DNA of 64,000 nt. Origin: Bacteroidales bacterium. Its GTDB lineage: Bacteria; Bacteroidota; Bacteroidia; Bacteroidales; VadinHA17. The position numbers were made by a program, and so were the translations under genes. The stretch is taken from assembly GCA_029210565.1 (NCBI GenBank), contig JARGFQ010000001.1:312656-376655 (forward strand). The letters are read 5' to 3'. Shown here in pieces: positions 42,273 through 51,720 of the stretch. Below the pieces are notes generated by a model. It was not told the origin of the DNA. It saw only the letters and a program-made list of their open reading frames with translations, and did no database searches. Every line of letters begins with the position of its first letter. Within the stretch, counting starts at the first letter, position 1.

Positions 42273-43826
42273 ATGAGCAATCTTTTGACCAAAGTAGTTA
42301 TTAGTTTGACAGTAATTTCAATGGTGTCATGTTCGGGACCGGAGACCGGATCAGAGGCGGAGGAGCAGAAGACAATCCTCTATGCCGAATTGATGCATGA
42401 GGTGAACAGTTTCTCACCTGTCATCACCACAGAACGTAATTTCAAGGCTGACCACCTCTTCTACGGCGAAGATGTCGTTTCATCTGCCATCGGGGAGGAC
42501 AAGCAGCTTGCCGGCTTCCTCTCTGTGGTTGAAAAGAGAGGCATGGGCAGGGTGAAGGCGATACCTCTGGTACAGGCAAAATCGCTTTCAGGCGGACCTG
42601 TCGACAGCGTGTTCTACGCAAAAATCAAAAACCTGATTCTTGACGGCATCAGGAACCAGGAGAGGGTCGACGGCATATACCTGTCACTGCACGGCGCTAT
42701 GGGCGTTCAGGGTGTGTTCGACCCCGAGGGTGATCTGATAGCAGCTGTAAGGGAGGTTGCCGGCCCTGAGATAGTCATAGCCGTGAGCTTCGATCTGCAC
42801 GCCAACGTCAGCAGGCGCAGGGCTGAGAACGCTGATATCATAGTCGGTTATCATACCAATCCCCACCGTGATCATTTCAAGACTGCATACCGTGCCGGCG
42901 ACCTGCTGATACGAAGTGTGATGGGAGAGATAGAGCCGGTAATGGTGGTCAACAAGATGAAGCTGCTCAAGGGTGGCGGCATCAATGTCGATTTCCTTCA
43001 GCCGTTCCGACCAATATTCGCGAGAATGAAGAAGATGGAGAAGGAGAATGATGTGCTGTCTGTCTCCTTTTTCCCGGTACATATATGGATTGATGAGCCG
43101 GAGCTGGGCTACAGCACCATAGCCATCACCGACGGAAATCGCGACCTGGCCGGCAAACTGGCCGATGAGCTCTCCGACATGGCCTGGGCAGTGCGTGATG
43201 TGCCGCAACCTGCCGGTAACAACCCCGAAGAGGCGGTGGCCATTGCACGCGACAAGAAGCTGGGACGCGCACTCGGGACAGTGGTCTTCTGCGATGTAGC
43301 CGACGCACCCTCGGCAGGGACACCGGGGGAGAGCACCTGGATACTCAAGGCGCTGGTGGAACATGGAAGCGACATGACCTCATACGTCTCCGTGCGCGAT
43401 GCGCAGGCAGCCGAAGAAGCATGGCAATACAACGTCGGTGATGAGATAACTCTCTCTGTGGGCGGCAAACTGGATTCCGTATACAACGCATCTTTTACAT
43501 ATACCGGCGTCGTAGCCAGCAAACAGGAGACCTCCTTCGGAAAGACGGTCATCCTGAAACATGACGGGGTACACCTCATACTCTCAGAACTGCCCATGGC
43601 ACTCAAGGAGCCCGGAGATTTCAAGAAGCTTGGACTCTCAGTCTGGAAGGCTGACATCGTTGCTGTCAAAAACCTCTTTCCGTTCAGGTATAACTACCTT
43701 TTCTACAACAGGAAGACTGTCAATGTCATGTCTCCCGGATTCAGCAGCATCGATCCCTTCGCTCTAAAATACGTGAATATTCCAAGGCCGATCTACCCAC
43801 TCGACAAAATTGAGAGCTGGAGATAG
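42273..43826 (+). CDS. M81 (MlrC-like) metallopeptidase lipoprotein
   Basis: 517 residues from the ATG at 42273, where a lipoprotein signal ends in VISMVSC. An upstream in-frame ATG at 42216 would add a hydrophobic but non-family leader. M81/MlrC blocks are clear: LMHEVNSFSP, YLSLHGAMG, the metal-binding SFDLHANVS and VGYHTNPHRDH, then CDVADAPSAGTPG. MlrC opens and hydrolyses linearised microcystin peptides in sphingomonads, but most M81 members have unknown substrates. Here it is exported, unlike most. Converges on the ICMT-like gene. Confidence 0.92.
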   Translation: MSNLLTKVVISLTVISMVSCSGPETGSEAEEQKTILYAELMHEVNSFSPVITTERNFKADHLFYGEDVVSSAIGEDKQLAGFLSVVEKRGMGRVKAIPLVQAKSLSGGPVDSVFYAKIKNLILDGIRNQERVDGIYLSLHGAMGVQGVFDPEGDLIAAVREVAGPEIVIAVSFDLHANVSRRRAENADIIVGYHTNPHRDHFKTAYRAGDLLIRSVMGEIEPVMVVNKMKLLKGGGINVDFLQPFRPIFARMKKMEKENDVLSVSFFPVHIWIDEPELGYSTIAITDGNRDLAGKLADELSDMAWAVRDVPQPAGNNPEEAVAIARDKKLGRALGTVVFCDVADAPSAGTPGESTWILKALVEHGSDMTSYVSVRDAQAAEEAWQYNVGDEITLSVGGKLDSVYNASFTYTGVVASKQETSFGKTVILKHDGVHLILSELPMALKEPGDFKKLGLSVWKADIVAVKNLFPFRYNYLFYNRKTVNVMSPGFSSIDPFALKYVNIPRPIYPLDKIESWR

Positions 43827-43871
43827 CAGGACACTCTGACCGGATTCTGAGAGATAATAATCCGCGTAGCC

Positions 43872-44420
43872 TCAAAGGATGAAAGGGATAAGTCTCTTCG
43901 TATTGTCCATGTATTGCCGGTAACTGTCGCCGAAGTGAATTATACACAGTTTCTCATCACGCCGTGCGGTGACCCACAGCAACCATGAGGAGAGCAGGGC
44001 TACAGGCAATGTGACCGCCAGGGGTTGCTTGAACCAGATACCCCAAGTGAGAAAGAGCAGTGATGAGTAGAGCGGATGCCTGATATACTTGAATATGCCG
44101 CTGGTGACAAGCGCTGTTGTCTTTTCAAACCTGAATAGTTTTTCATCAACCCTCACTATGCCAGGCTTCCTGGCTTTTTTTAACCTGAGAGCTCCCTCAA
44201 TCACAAACCATAGTGAGATGAAAAGCAGAATCCATGATATTAGCTGTCTGAGGGAGAAAGGCTCCCGGAGCCAAAGCTCATAATTTATCACAATAAGTGC
44301 AATAATACACTCCCAGCTGAAAAAGCGGGTGAAGCCGTGGCTTCTGCTGTCAAGCAGACTCTGCTTCGAGATGTAAATGACCGGCACACTCAGGGCAATG
44401 AATAAAATTATTCTATCCAT
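43872..44420 (-). CDS. ICMT-like membrane methyltransferase family protein
   Basis: 182 residues with about five hydrophobic segments. The C-terminal half carries GIFKYIRHPLYSSLLFLTWG and the DEKLCIIHFGDSYRQYMDNT segment, the signature of the isoprenylcysteine carboxyl methyltransferase/phospholipid methyltransferase (PEMT-like) fold. In bacteria these may methylate lipids or small molecules; the substrate is unknown. The gene overlaps the GH95 gene upstream by 13 bases. Confidence 0.88.
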   Translation of the reverse strand: MDRIILFIALSVPVIYISKQSLLDSRSHGFTRFFSWECIIALIVINYELWLREPFSLRQLISWILLFISLWFVIEGALRLKKARKPGIVRVDEKLFRFEKTTALVTSGIFKYIRHPLYSSLLFLTWGIWFKQPLAVTLPVALLSSWLLWVTARRDEKLCIIHFGDSYRQYMDNTKRLIPFIL

Positions 44421-46786
44421 TTAAGATCACTGTCGAAGTTGTAAATCTTACCTTGTTCTGTTTCCATCTCTATCATCCTGTCACCGTATGCCAGCCTTAA
44501 CGGCGTACCGGAGAGCGATGTAACCGTAATGACCTCAGCTACTGAATTATGCCATTCCATCCCAACCTCGAAGTTGCCCCGTGCCTTAAGCCCGGTGACC
44601 TTACCCTCAGGCCAGGCTTCGGGCAGCGCGGGCAGGATTCGAATCACGCCGTTGTGGCTCTGCAGCAACATCTCCGCAATGCCTGCCGTGCCACCGAAGT
44701 TGCCGTCTATCTGGAACGGAGGATGGGTGTCAAAGAGGTTGGGCAGGGTAGACTTCTCAAGAAGAAGCCTCAGATGCCGATAGCTTTCATTGCCGTCAAA
44801 CAGGCGGGCGTAGAAGTTGATGATCCATGCCCTGCTCCAGCCGGTATGACCTCCGCCGTGAGCCATCCTTCTCTCCAGTGTCCGGCGTGCTGCAGCATAC
44901 AGCTCCGGCGTGTCAGATCTTATCTGTGTCCCGGGATGCAGCGCAAAGAGGTGCGACATGTGCCTGTGACCCGGCTCAACCTCCTCAAACTCTTCGATCC
45001 ACTCCATGATGGTGCCGTTCGATGCCACCCTGTCGGGCGGAACCCTGTCAAGGATGAACTGCAGTGAATCGACCCACTCTCGGTCAACACCAAGTATCTC
45101 TGCGGCTTTCCGACAGTTGCAGAGAACCTCGCGGATGATCTGGTTGTCCATGGAGGGTGCGTATGTAAGCTTGAACGGTTTGTCCGAGCCCGGATCAAAA
45201 TAACTGTTTTCAGGAGAGTAGGAGGGGACTGTCACCAGCCTGCCGCGGCTGTCTTCTGTAAGAAATGACCTGATAAAATCCGCCGCACTCTTCATCACGG
45301 GGTAGGCCCTCTCGCGAAGGTAGGCCGTATCGTTCGTAAATTCATAATGTTCCCACAGCGGCAATGTCATCCAGGCACCTCCTAGGGGAAACATTCCCCA
45401 GTACACCCCGTCAAGCACCGCCGTCTTGCCGAAGACATCCGTCGTGTGATGCAGTGCCCACCCCTGCGCACCGTACATCTCACGGGCGGTGACGCTGCCG
45501 GGGACTGTCAGCTCCTCAATGAACGTGGTCAGCGGCATCACGGTTTCCCCGAGGTTGCAGACCTCCGCCGGCCAGTAGTTCATCTGCAGGTTGATGTTCG
45601 TGTGGTAATCCGAGTTCCAGGGGGCAAGCATATCCTTGTTCCATATGCCCTGGAGGTTGGCGGGCAACTGAGCCGGCTGGCGCGATGATCCCATCAGCAG
45701 GTATCTGCCGTACTGAAAATATGTGGCTATCAGACGCGGATCATCACCTCCTTCCCGGAATCTTCGCAGCCGCTCATCAGTGGGTTTTGAGTCAACAGAA
45801 GGGTCGCCACCGAGCGACAGGCTCACACGGTTGAATTTTTCCGAATGCTCCCCAATATGTGATTCTTTAAGAAGCTTGAACGATTTCCATGATGCGGCGC
45901 TGATGGCTTCCATGCAACGCTTTCGAGGGTCGATGGAACGGTCAAAGTCGAGATGGTCAATGTTGTAATCTGTGCATGCATTGAAAAAGAGCACCATCTC
46001 ACTGCCGCCCGAGTATTGCAGAACAGTATCGAAAGGGGTGAGCGTTCCGTCACAGCTCATCACCATCAGTGAGGCGAAGAATTTCATGTGCTCTCCTGCC
46101 GGCCCCTTTGATGGGTCCTCTGCATCAATCACCTGTCCCTCCATGTCTATGCGGTTCTCCGTCACCGTGATAACGGCATCCTGCGGTCGGGATAGAGAGA
46201 GAGACATGTCAAGGCCTCCCTTCCGCTCCGACTTAAATGATATGACAATGATATCATCGGGAGCCGAGGCATAGACCTCATATTCGATCCGGCCGCCATC
46301 CCTGAGGTAGCTGACCCTGGCTATTCCTTTCTCCGGGTCTAGCTCGCGGCGATAATCCGTTACTGTAACGGCGGTATCTGCAAAACGAAAGTGAATGTCG
46401 CCCAGCGTCTGGTATGACCATGTCTTGCCCGGAATGCCTGCCAGGTGCTTCTCGGCAAGCTCATAGGCCTCAGGAATCTGCCCGTCAAGGATCAGTTTTC
46501 TGATCCGGGGTAGGTGTTCCGACGCACCGGGATTATTGTTTGGCACATTAATGCCTCCCCATAACGACTCCTCATTCACCTGGAGCCTCTCAACAGAGGT
46601 GTAGCCGAACAGCATCCCCCCGAGACGGCCGTTGCCTACCGGAAGAGCTTCGGTCCACTCCACGGCGGGTGTGTCATACCATAGGGTATATTCACTGCCG
46701 GACTTCTGATGCCGGCCGCATCCCGAAAGGGTAAGCACAATTACAGAAAAAGCCAGGATGGCTTTCCGGCTTTCACTTCTCATCAT
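44408..46786 (-). CDS. GH95 alpha-L-fucosidase/galactosidase (exported)
   Basis: 792-residue lipoprotein (TLSGCGRH lipobox, Cys23). Opens with the GH95 N-terminal blocks YDTPAVEWTEALPVGNGRLG and QVNEESLWGG. The (alpha/alpha)6 catalytic domain has TNINLQMNYWPAEVCNL, where the catalytic Asn/Asp cluster lies, and GGHTGWSRAWIINFYARL. The family removes alpha-1,2-fucose from milk or mucin glycans, or L-galactose from plant xyloglucan. No SusC/D partner is nearby. It overlaps its neighbours by 13 and 14 bases, so a three-gene operon is likely. Confidence 0.94.
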   Translation of the reverse strand: MMRSESRKAILAFSVIVLTLSGCGRHQKSGSEYTLWYDTPAVEWTEALPVGNGRLGGMLFGYTSVERLQVNEESLWGGINVPNNNPGASEHLPRIRKLILDGQIPEAYELAEKHLAGIPGKTWSYQTLGDIHFRFADTAVTVTDYRRELDPEKGIARVSYLRDGGRIEYEVYASAPDDIIVISFKSERKGGLDMSLSLSRPQDAVITVTENRIDMEGQVIDAEDPSKGPAGEHMKFFASLMVMSCDGTLTPFDTVLQYSGGSEMVLFFNACTDYNIDHLDFDRSIDPRKRCMEAISAASWKSFKLLKESHIGEHSEKFNRVSLSLGGDPSVDSKPTDERLRRFREGGDDPRLIATYFQYGRYLLMGSSRQPAQLPANLQGIWNKDMLAPWNSDYHTNINLQMNYWPAEVCNLGETVMPLTTFIEELTVPGSVTAREMYGAQGWALHHTTDVFGKTAVLDGVYWGMFPLGGAWMTLPLWEHYEFTNDTAYLRERAYPVMKSAADFIRSFLTEDSRGRLVTVPSYSPENSYFDPGSDKPFKLTYAPSMDNQIIREVLCNCRKAAEILGVDREWVDSLQFILDRVPPDRVASNGTIMEWIEEFEEVEPGHRHMSHLFALHPGTQIRSDTPELYAAARRTLERRMAHGGGHTGWSRAWIINFYARLFDGNESYRHLRLLLEKSTLPNLFDTHPPFQIDGNFGGTAGIAEMLLQSHNGVIRILPALPEAWPEGKVTGLKARGNFEVGMEWHNSVAEVITVTSLSGTPLRLAYGDRMIEMETEQGKIYNFDSDLKWIE

Positions 46787-47627
46787 GTTTCTTCAGCGTT
46801 TTCTGCTCCTGCAGCCTGTCTATCTTTATCTCCTCAATAGGTACAAAGGTTTTGTCTGCACGTTCTGCGATATGAATGTTGCTGCAGATACCTTTGAACA
46901 TGATCTTGATGGTGTTCTCAACATTTTCCCTGATAGGCTCCATGATCCAGGCAAACTCCTCGGGCCCGCTCTCCAGCGAATGCTCCGTCTGCAGCCTTAT
47001 CTCCTCCTTAAGTTTTTCCGCCCTGTCTGCCAAATCATCACTGGTCATCCACCTCTTTGTGGCCAGCGGAAGCTGCCGCCGGTACTCAAGTGTCTCAAAA
47101 AACTCCCATTCCAGCTTCCTGTTGCCGAAGGAGAGAAACCGTGGATTGATGTTGGCAACAACAAGCTCATCACTCTCAGGTATATATTTAAACCTCAGCT
47201 CCTTCAGGTCGATGCCGTATTTTGCCTTCAGCGACACACTCAGACTCCCGATGAACCTGATCTCCCTGTCAGCCGCCTGTTCCAGCTTGTTGATGGTTCG
47301 CTTGAATTTGGTGTCTATCTCGAAGAGATTCATCTCCAGGATGCTCTTGATCTGAGTTATCTGAAAATGCCTCTCCTTCAGGAAAGTATTCTCTTCGATC
47401 AGCTTCTCATTAATCTTAACAAGATTTTGGTTCTTCTCCTCCAGTCCGCTGATGTTGTCTTCAAATTTTGAGACTTTCACGTTGAGCTGTATGAGCTGCT
47501 GTATTCCGAGGACAATAAGCCCGGCAGCAAGAAATCCCGCTCCCCACAGGAGAAGCTTGTTCGCGAGAAGTATGATGGCTACAGCCAGCAAGACTATCAC
47601 CAGGATGTAACTCTTCAGGTTGCTCAT
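46773..47627 (-). CDS. Membrane-anchored coiled-coil protein, DUF4230-like
   Basis: About 285 residues. A membrane segment near the N-terminus (SYILVIVLLAVAIILLANKL) is followed by a coiled coil (about 45-100) and a soluble domain with EIRFIGSLSVSLKAKYGIDL. This recalls the DUF4230 pattern, but the match is weak. The ATG at 47627 (MSNLKSY) places the helix close to the start; earlier in-frame ATGs at 47648 and 47681 are possible. Overlaps the GH95 start by 14 bases. Confidence 0.65.
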   Translation of the reverse strand: MSNLKSYILVIVLLAVAIILLANKLLLWGAGFLAAGLIVLGIQQLIQLNVKVSKFEDNISGLEEKNQNLVKINEKLIEENTFLKERHFQITQIKSILEMNLFEIDTKFKRTINKLEQAADREIRFIGSLSVSLKAKYGIDLKELRFKYIPESDELVVANINPRFLSFGNRKLEWEFFETLEYRRQLPLATKRWMTSDDLADRAEKLKEEIRLQTEHSLESGPEEFAWIMEPIRENVENTIKIMFKGICSNIHIAERADKTFVPIEEIKIDRLQEQKTLKKHDEK

Positions 47628-47722
47628 TTTGAATATTGATCTCTTCATCAGCTCATTTTTATCAGGCAATTTATTTAACACTTCTGCACTTTCTGTGATT
47701 TGGCAAATAGCCTATCTGCGGG

Positions 47723-49237
47723 CTATAAATCGGCTGGACCCGTGTTGGATACAAAGGCTATCTGCTTTCCGTCGGGTGACCAGCTCGGGACATTTATGGT
47801 ACCCTGCCCTCCGTAAAGATAGGCGATAACTTCAGGTGCGCCACCTTCGACAGGCATCATTCTGATATATACATGTTTGTAAAATGGATGATCATCAGGT
47901 CTGACATCCGGAAGGAAGGAGAGGAAGACAATGCTTTTCCCGTCAGGGGAGATGTGCGGGAACCAGTCATTGAAGGCATCAAATGTAAGTTGTTCCTGCT
48001 CCGAACCGTCGGGCTTCATTCTCCAGAGCTGCATTGTGCCTGTGCGTACCGAGTTGAAATAGATGTACCTGCCGTCAGGCGAATATTCTGACCCGTCATC
48101 CAGTCCGGGGGCATCGGTCAGCCTGATCTCTTTCTTCTTATTAACAGAAATCTTGTAGATATCATATTCACCGTTTCGCTCTGCAGTGTAAGTCAGCCAG
48201 CGGCCGTCAGGCGACCAGCCATGGAGGTAGGAGGGACCATTTGCTGTGATGCGTTCCGGTATACCTCCACCAGCCGGCATTATAAAGATGATTGATCTAT
48301 TATCTTCCTCTGCAACGTGATGGCTGATGCCCAGCATCTTCCCGTCAAATGAGAGAACGTGGTCATTGTTGTTGCTGGTGGCAAAGACTGAGTTGATTAG
48401 CTCCGGTTTTCCGGTTGCAAGGTTAATACGGTAGAGAAGTCCTTCACTGTTATAGATCAGGTATTTGCCGTCAGGAGTCCAGTTGGGTGCCTGAATGGAG
48501 TTGGGAGCCTGGAAGAGTACCCGGCGGTGGCCGGTCTCCATATCCATGATCTCAAGATTGCTTCCAAGGTAATCGCTGTAAGGCACAAAATCATCTTTTG
48601 CAGGCCTGATTATTCGCACATTTGTGAACCTGGCACTCTCTCTGACGGTGTTGTCATGAGAACAGATAAACAGTCCGGCATAGACATCACCGGCAAGTGC
48701 GTTGTCAGTGATCATTACAGTATCAAAGGGGTTTCCGGCAACTGCGCAGGAGAAGATAAACCTGTCACCCTTCCTCTCAATCTGAATTACATCCGGCGCC
48801 GTCACCGTTGATCTGCGCTCAGAGGTCTCCTCACCCTGCGCAGCGCGGTACTGCAACGATGCCAGTCCGTCGCCGTGAACCGTTCCGCTGACATACGGCG
48901 AACCTGATTCAAGACTCCCCCGAATCATCCATCCGGCCTTCCGGTGCTCATGACTTCCCTCACCAATAAACCTGAGATCAGCCCTCATGATAAAATCGCC
49001 GCTGAGTTTCCTCCAGGCGAAATGAAACTGATCGTCACCGAACCAGATGTTGTCACCCGACCCAGTAATAATATATTCCTGTCTGACAGGCATGAAGTGG
49101 AGGTCACCCTTCAGGTTGCATGCACCGATGTCCCGGTGACCGGTAAAAATATTCGCTGAGTAATCCTGTGACTGCAACATATTCACTGATAGTAAAGATA
49201 GTGTCAAAATAGCTGAAAAATACATGATTGATTTCAT
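47723..49237 (-). CDS. Exported PD40/TolB-like beta-propeller with N-terminal lectin-like domain
   Basis: 504 residues with signal peptide. The N-terminal 200 residues look like a DUF1349/concanavalin-type domain (DNIWFGDDQFHFAWRKLSGD, AGWMIRGSL). The rest is a WD40-like (PD40) propeller with repeated W(T/S)PDGKYL, WSPDGRWLT and SPDGRYIYF units, as in TolB and prolyl oligopeptidase propellers. No peptidase domain follows. Likely a periplasmic binding protein for glycans or peptides. Confidence 0.85.
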   Translation of the reverse strand: MKSIMYFSAILTLSLLSVNMLQSQDYSANIFTGHRDIGACNLKGDLHFMPVRQEYIITGSGDNIWFGDDQFHFAWRKLSGDFIMRADLRFIGEGSHEHRKAGWMIRGSLESGSPYVSGTVHGDGLASLQYRAAQGEETSERRSTVTAPDVIQIERKGDRFIFSCAVAGNPFDTVMITDNALAGDVYAGLFICSHDNTVRESARFTNVRIIRPAKDDFVPYSDYLGSNLEIMDMETGHRRVLFQAPNSIQAPNWTPDGKYLIYNSEGLLYRINLATGKPELINSVFATSNNNDHVLSFDGKMLGISHHVAEEDNRSIIFIMPAGGGIPERITANGPSYLHGWSPDGRWLTYTAERNGEYDIYKISVNKKKEIRLTDAPGLDDGSEYSPDGRYIYFNSVRTGTMQLWRMKPDGSEQEQLTFDAFNDWFPHISPDGKSIVFLSFLPDVRPDDHPFYKHVYIRMMPVEGGAPEVIAYLYGGQGTINVPSWSPDGKQIAFVSNTGPADL

Positions 49238-49356
49238 AATGACCTGTTTATGTGACTGTTTTAAAACCTGCGTTCCTGCTCGTCTGTCACTCGCCCGGAA
49301 TTATTACCCTGTTTTCGCGGCTGATGGAGTGAGTGTCCTCATACAATTTTTCTTTT

Positions 49357-50166
49357 TTACAGGTAAATATCTTTTTTCCTGTAAAGCCTGAAGGAGAACA
49401 GCATGAAAACCAGAGAAAACGTGAAGAAGTAAAGAACAGAGGTGAGCTCAATCCCGTACTCCGGATTCAAGGTATCAAGACTGACGAATTTGTAGGGGCT
49501 TGCATAACCTATCATGGATAAGCCTTCAGTGATGTTTGAGATGGTAAAAATGAAATATAGGATAAGCACCAGGCCGATGCTGAGGGTGGTTATCGGTCTT
49601 GCTTTCTTAACCAGTGTTGACATAAACAGTCCCAGTGATGCGAAAAACAGGTTGAGCAGGAGGGTGTAGACAGACATTACCAGAAAGGCGTCTGTGCTGA
49701 ATGGTTCTCTTTTGACTATCTCCAGGGAAATATATCCCGTCACCGCGGTCACAATATTTATCACCACGACATTCAGAAGTACAACTAACGCCTTGCTAAA
49801 GAAGATCTCGCCACGTGTCAGGGGCCAGGCAAGCAGAAATTCCGCGGTCTTGTTTTCTTCCTCCCTCAGCAGGATGCCGGAAGAGAGCACTATCGAATAG
49901 ATGCTGCCCAGCACAAGCATATAGATCACATTGTTGGCGGAATAGAATCCCAGCACTGAAAAGAGATCATTCACATCCGAGATACCCTTGAACTGGAGGG
50001 TTCCCTCCGGGAGAATACTGATCATGGCAAGTATATTCTGATTGTTTTCCAGGAAGATGCCGTAGAATGACATTGTCAGGGCTGTAAGTGCTGATATCAC
50101 TCCAGTCCATATCACCAGGGATAACGCATTGTTCCTTAATTCCCTGATAAATAGGTTACTGTTCAT
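49357..50166 (-). CDS. ABC-2 type transporter permease
   Basis: 269 residues with six membrane helices in the ABC-2 pattern and a long first extracytoplasmic loop. The block LLREEENKTAEFLLAWPLTRGEIF after helix 2 is the coupling region of NosY-like permeases. It is encoded 15 bases after its ATPase, with which it forms an exporter of unknown substrate. Confidence 0.9.
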   Translation of the reverse strand: MNSNLFIRELRNNALSLVIWTGVISALTALTMSFYGIFLENNQNILAMISILPEGTLQFKGISDVNDLFSVLGFYSANNVIYMLVLGSIYSIVLSSGILLREEENKTAEFLLAWPLTRGEIFFSKALVVLLNVVVINIVTAVTGYISLEIVKREPFSTDAFLVMSVYTLLLNLFFASLGLFMSTLVKKARPITTLSIGLVLILYFIFTISNITEGLSMIGYASPYKFVSLDTLNPEYGIELTSVLYFFTFSLVFMLFSFRLYRKKDIYL

Positions 50167-50181
50167 CTTGCCAACCGTGAT

Positions 50182-51069
50182 TTAGTAATAGTAATGCATA
50201 AAGATCTCTTCCAGTGAAGGTTCCTCGATGGTCATGTCAGCAATACCCCTGTCATGAAGTGCCGAAATAAGCCTGTTGATGTCTCCGGAGTAGAGGAATT
50301 TAACCGTTCTGCCTGAAATCAGGGGTGTATCCTCAATCCCCGGCAATTCCATCACAGTATTGTTTTCACTGTTATTGAATTCGATGTATATCTTTTTCAA
50401 CTGCCTCTTTCGGAGTGCTTCTATCTCTTCCACCGTGATGATCCTGCCCTCCCCGATGATTGCCACGCGCCTGCACAGCATTTGTACGTCGCTCAGTGAG
50501 TGAGACGAATAGAATACAGTCATACCCCTGTGGTTCTCTGATCTGAGCAGCTCAAAGAACCTTGCCTGCATCAGCGGGTCAAGTCCCGTTGTCGGCTCAT
50601 CAACTATGAGGAGTTTCGGTTTATGCAGAAGACTCTGTATAATAGAAATCTTCTTCCTGTTCCCCATGGAAAGATCCGAGATCTTTCTCCTGCGGTCGAC
50701 CTCGAAGAGCTCCGTCAGCTCCCGGATTCTCCTCTCATTTCCGTCAGACCTGAAAAATCTGCCACAATACCTAAAAAATTCATCGGCCTCCATCTGCGAG
50801 TAAGCATTTGCATCAGAGGGAACATAACCAGTGTGATATTTGATCTCTTTTGAATCCCTGGCCACGTCCAAACCCAATATCTGCGCTTTCCCGGAAGTAG
50901 GAAACAACAGGTTCAGCAAAACCCTGATTGTGGTCGACTTACCGGCTCCGTTCGGACCGATAAAACCGAATATTTCACCTTCCTCAATCCGGAGGTTGAC
51001 ATCCTCAATTCCCCTGTCCCTGCCATACGTCTTTGTAAGACCGGTGATGTCAATAGCCGGGGTGCTCAT
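50182..51069 (-). CDS. ABC transporter ATP-binding protein
   Basis: 295 residues. Walker A is GPNGAGKS (38-45), the signature LSMGNRKK is near 136 and Walker [13 protein letters not shown] near 156, with an H-loop in YSSHSLSDV. The C-terminal extension is typical of NatA/CcmA-like exporters. It overlaps the redoxin gene by 4 bases and precedes the permease gene by 15. Confidence 0.95.
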   Translation of the reverse strand: MSTPAIDITGLTKTYGRDRGIEDVNLRIEEGEIFGFIGPNGAGKSTTIRVLLNLLFPTSGKAQILGLDVARDSKEIKYHTGYVPSDANAYSQMEADEFFRYCGRFFRSDGNERRIRELTELFEVDRRRKISDLSMGNRKKISIIQSLLHKPKLLIVDEPTTGLDPLMQARFFELLRSENHRGMTVFYSSHSLSDVQMLCRRVAIIGEGRIITVEEIEALRKRQLKKIYIEFNNSENNTVMELPGIEDTPLISGRTVKFLYSGDINRLISALHDRGIADMTIEEPSLEEIFMHYYY

Positions 51070-51647
51070 ACGAGGTCACATGCTTCCGGGGGCATCCAGT
51101 GCGCATCCATGCCTTCCCACTTTATGTTGCAGCCGATGGGATTGGTCACAGGTACCGAGACCTCCCTGCCGGAGGTCAGCTCGTCAAGAGCCCTGTCAAG
51201 GTCGTTGACAGTCATGCGCGAGGTGTCACGGGGAGAGTCGACACCCCTGCCGGTATATACCAGCACTCTTTCCTTATTGAAGACGAAGAAGTGAGGTGTC
51301 TTCAGCGCACCGTAGGCCTTCACCACCCGCTGGTCTTTGTCATACAGGTATTTCCACGGGAAACGGTGCTCTTTCATCCGCTTCACCATATTGGGGAAAC
51401 TGTCCTCCTCATAAGTTTTCTCGCTGTTTGAGTTGATGCCAACAAAGGCCACTCCTGCGCTGCTGTATTTCTCAGCGGTGGAGCTCGTAACCTCATCGGA
51501 TCCGATGACATAGGGACAGTGATTGCATGTGAAGAAGACCACCAGGAATGGATGATCATCGAAGTCTGACAGGCCGTATTCCCTGCCGTCGGTGGCCGGG
51601 AGCCTGAAATCGGGGGCCTTCTGGCCTGGCTGAAGTGTGTAACTCAT
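51066..51647 (-). CDS. Thioredoxin-fold redoxin (AhpC/TSA type)
   Basis: 193 residues. [13 protein letters not shown] opens a peroxiredoxin-like thioredoxin fold, and CNHCPY sits at the active site in [10 protein letters not shown], a CxxC motif found in a subgroup of these redoxins. No signal peptide, so cytoplasmic. Its stop overlaps the ABC ATPase start. It is probably the first gene of the three-gene run, which suggests redox control or stress-linked export. Confidence 0.9.
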   Translation of the reverse strand: MSYTLQPGQKAPDFRLPATDGREYGLSDFDDHPFLVVFFTCNHCPYVIGSDEVTSSTAEKYSSAGVAFVGINSNSEKTYEEDSFPNMVKRMKEHRFPWKYLYDKDQRVVKAYGALKTPHFFVFNKERVLVYTGRGVDSPRDTSRMTVNDLDRALDELTSGREVSVPVTNPIGCNIKWEGMDAHWMPPEACDLV

Positions 51648-51720
51648 ATGTATCTATTTTTTGACATTTGTGAATAAAGCGCTGTTATGTTTTCCTGGCT
51701 GGACAGTGTCTGCGAAATTC

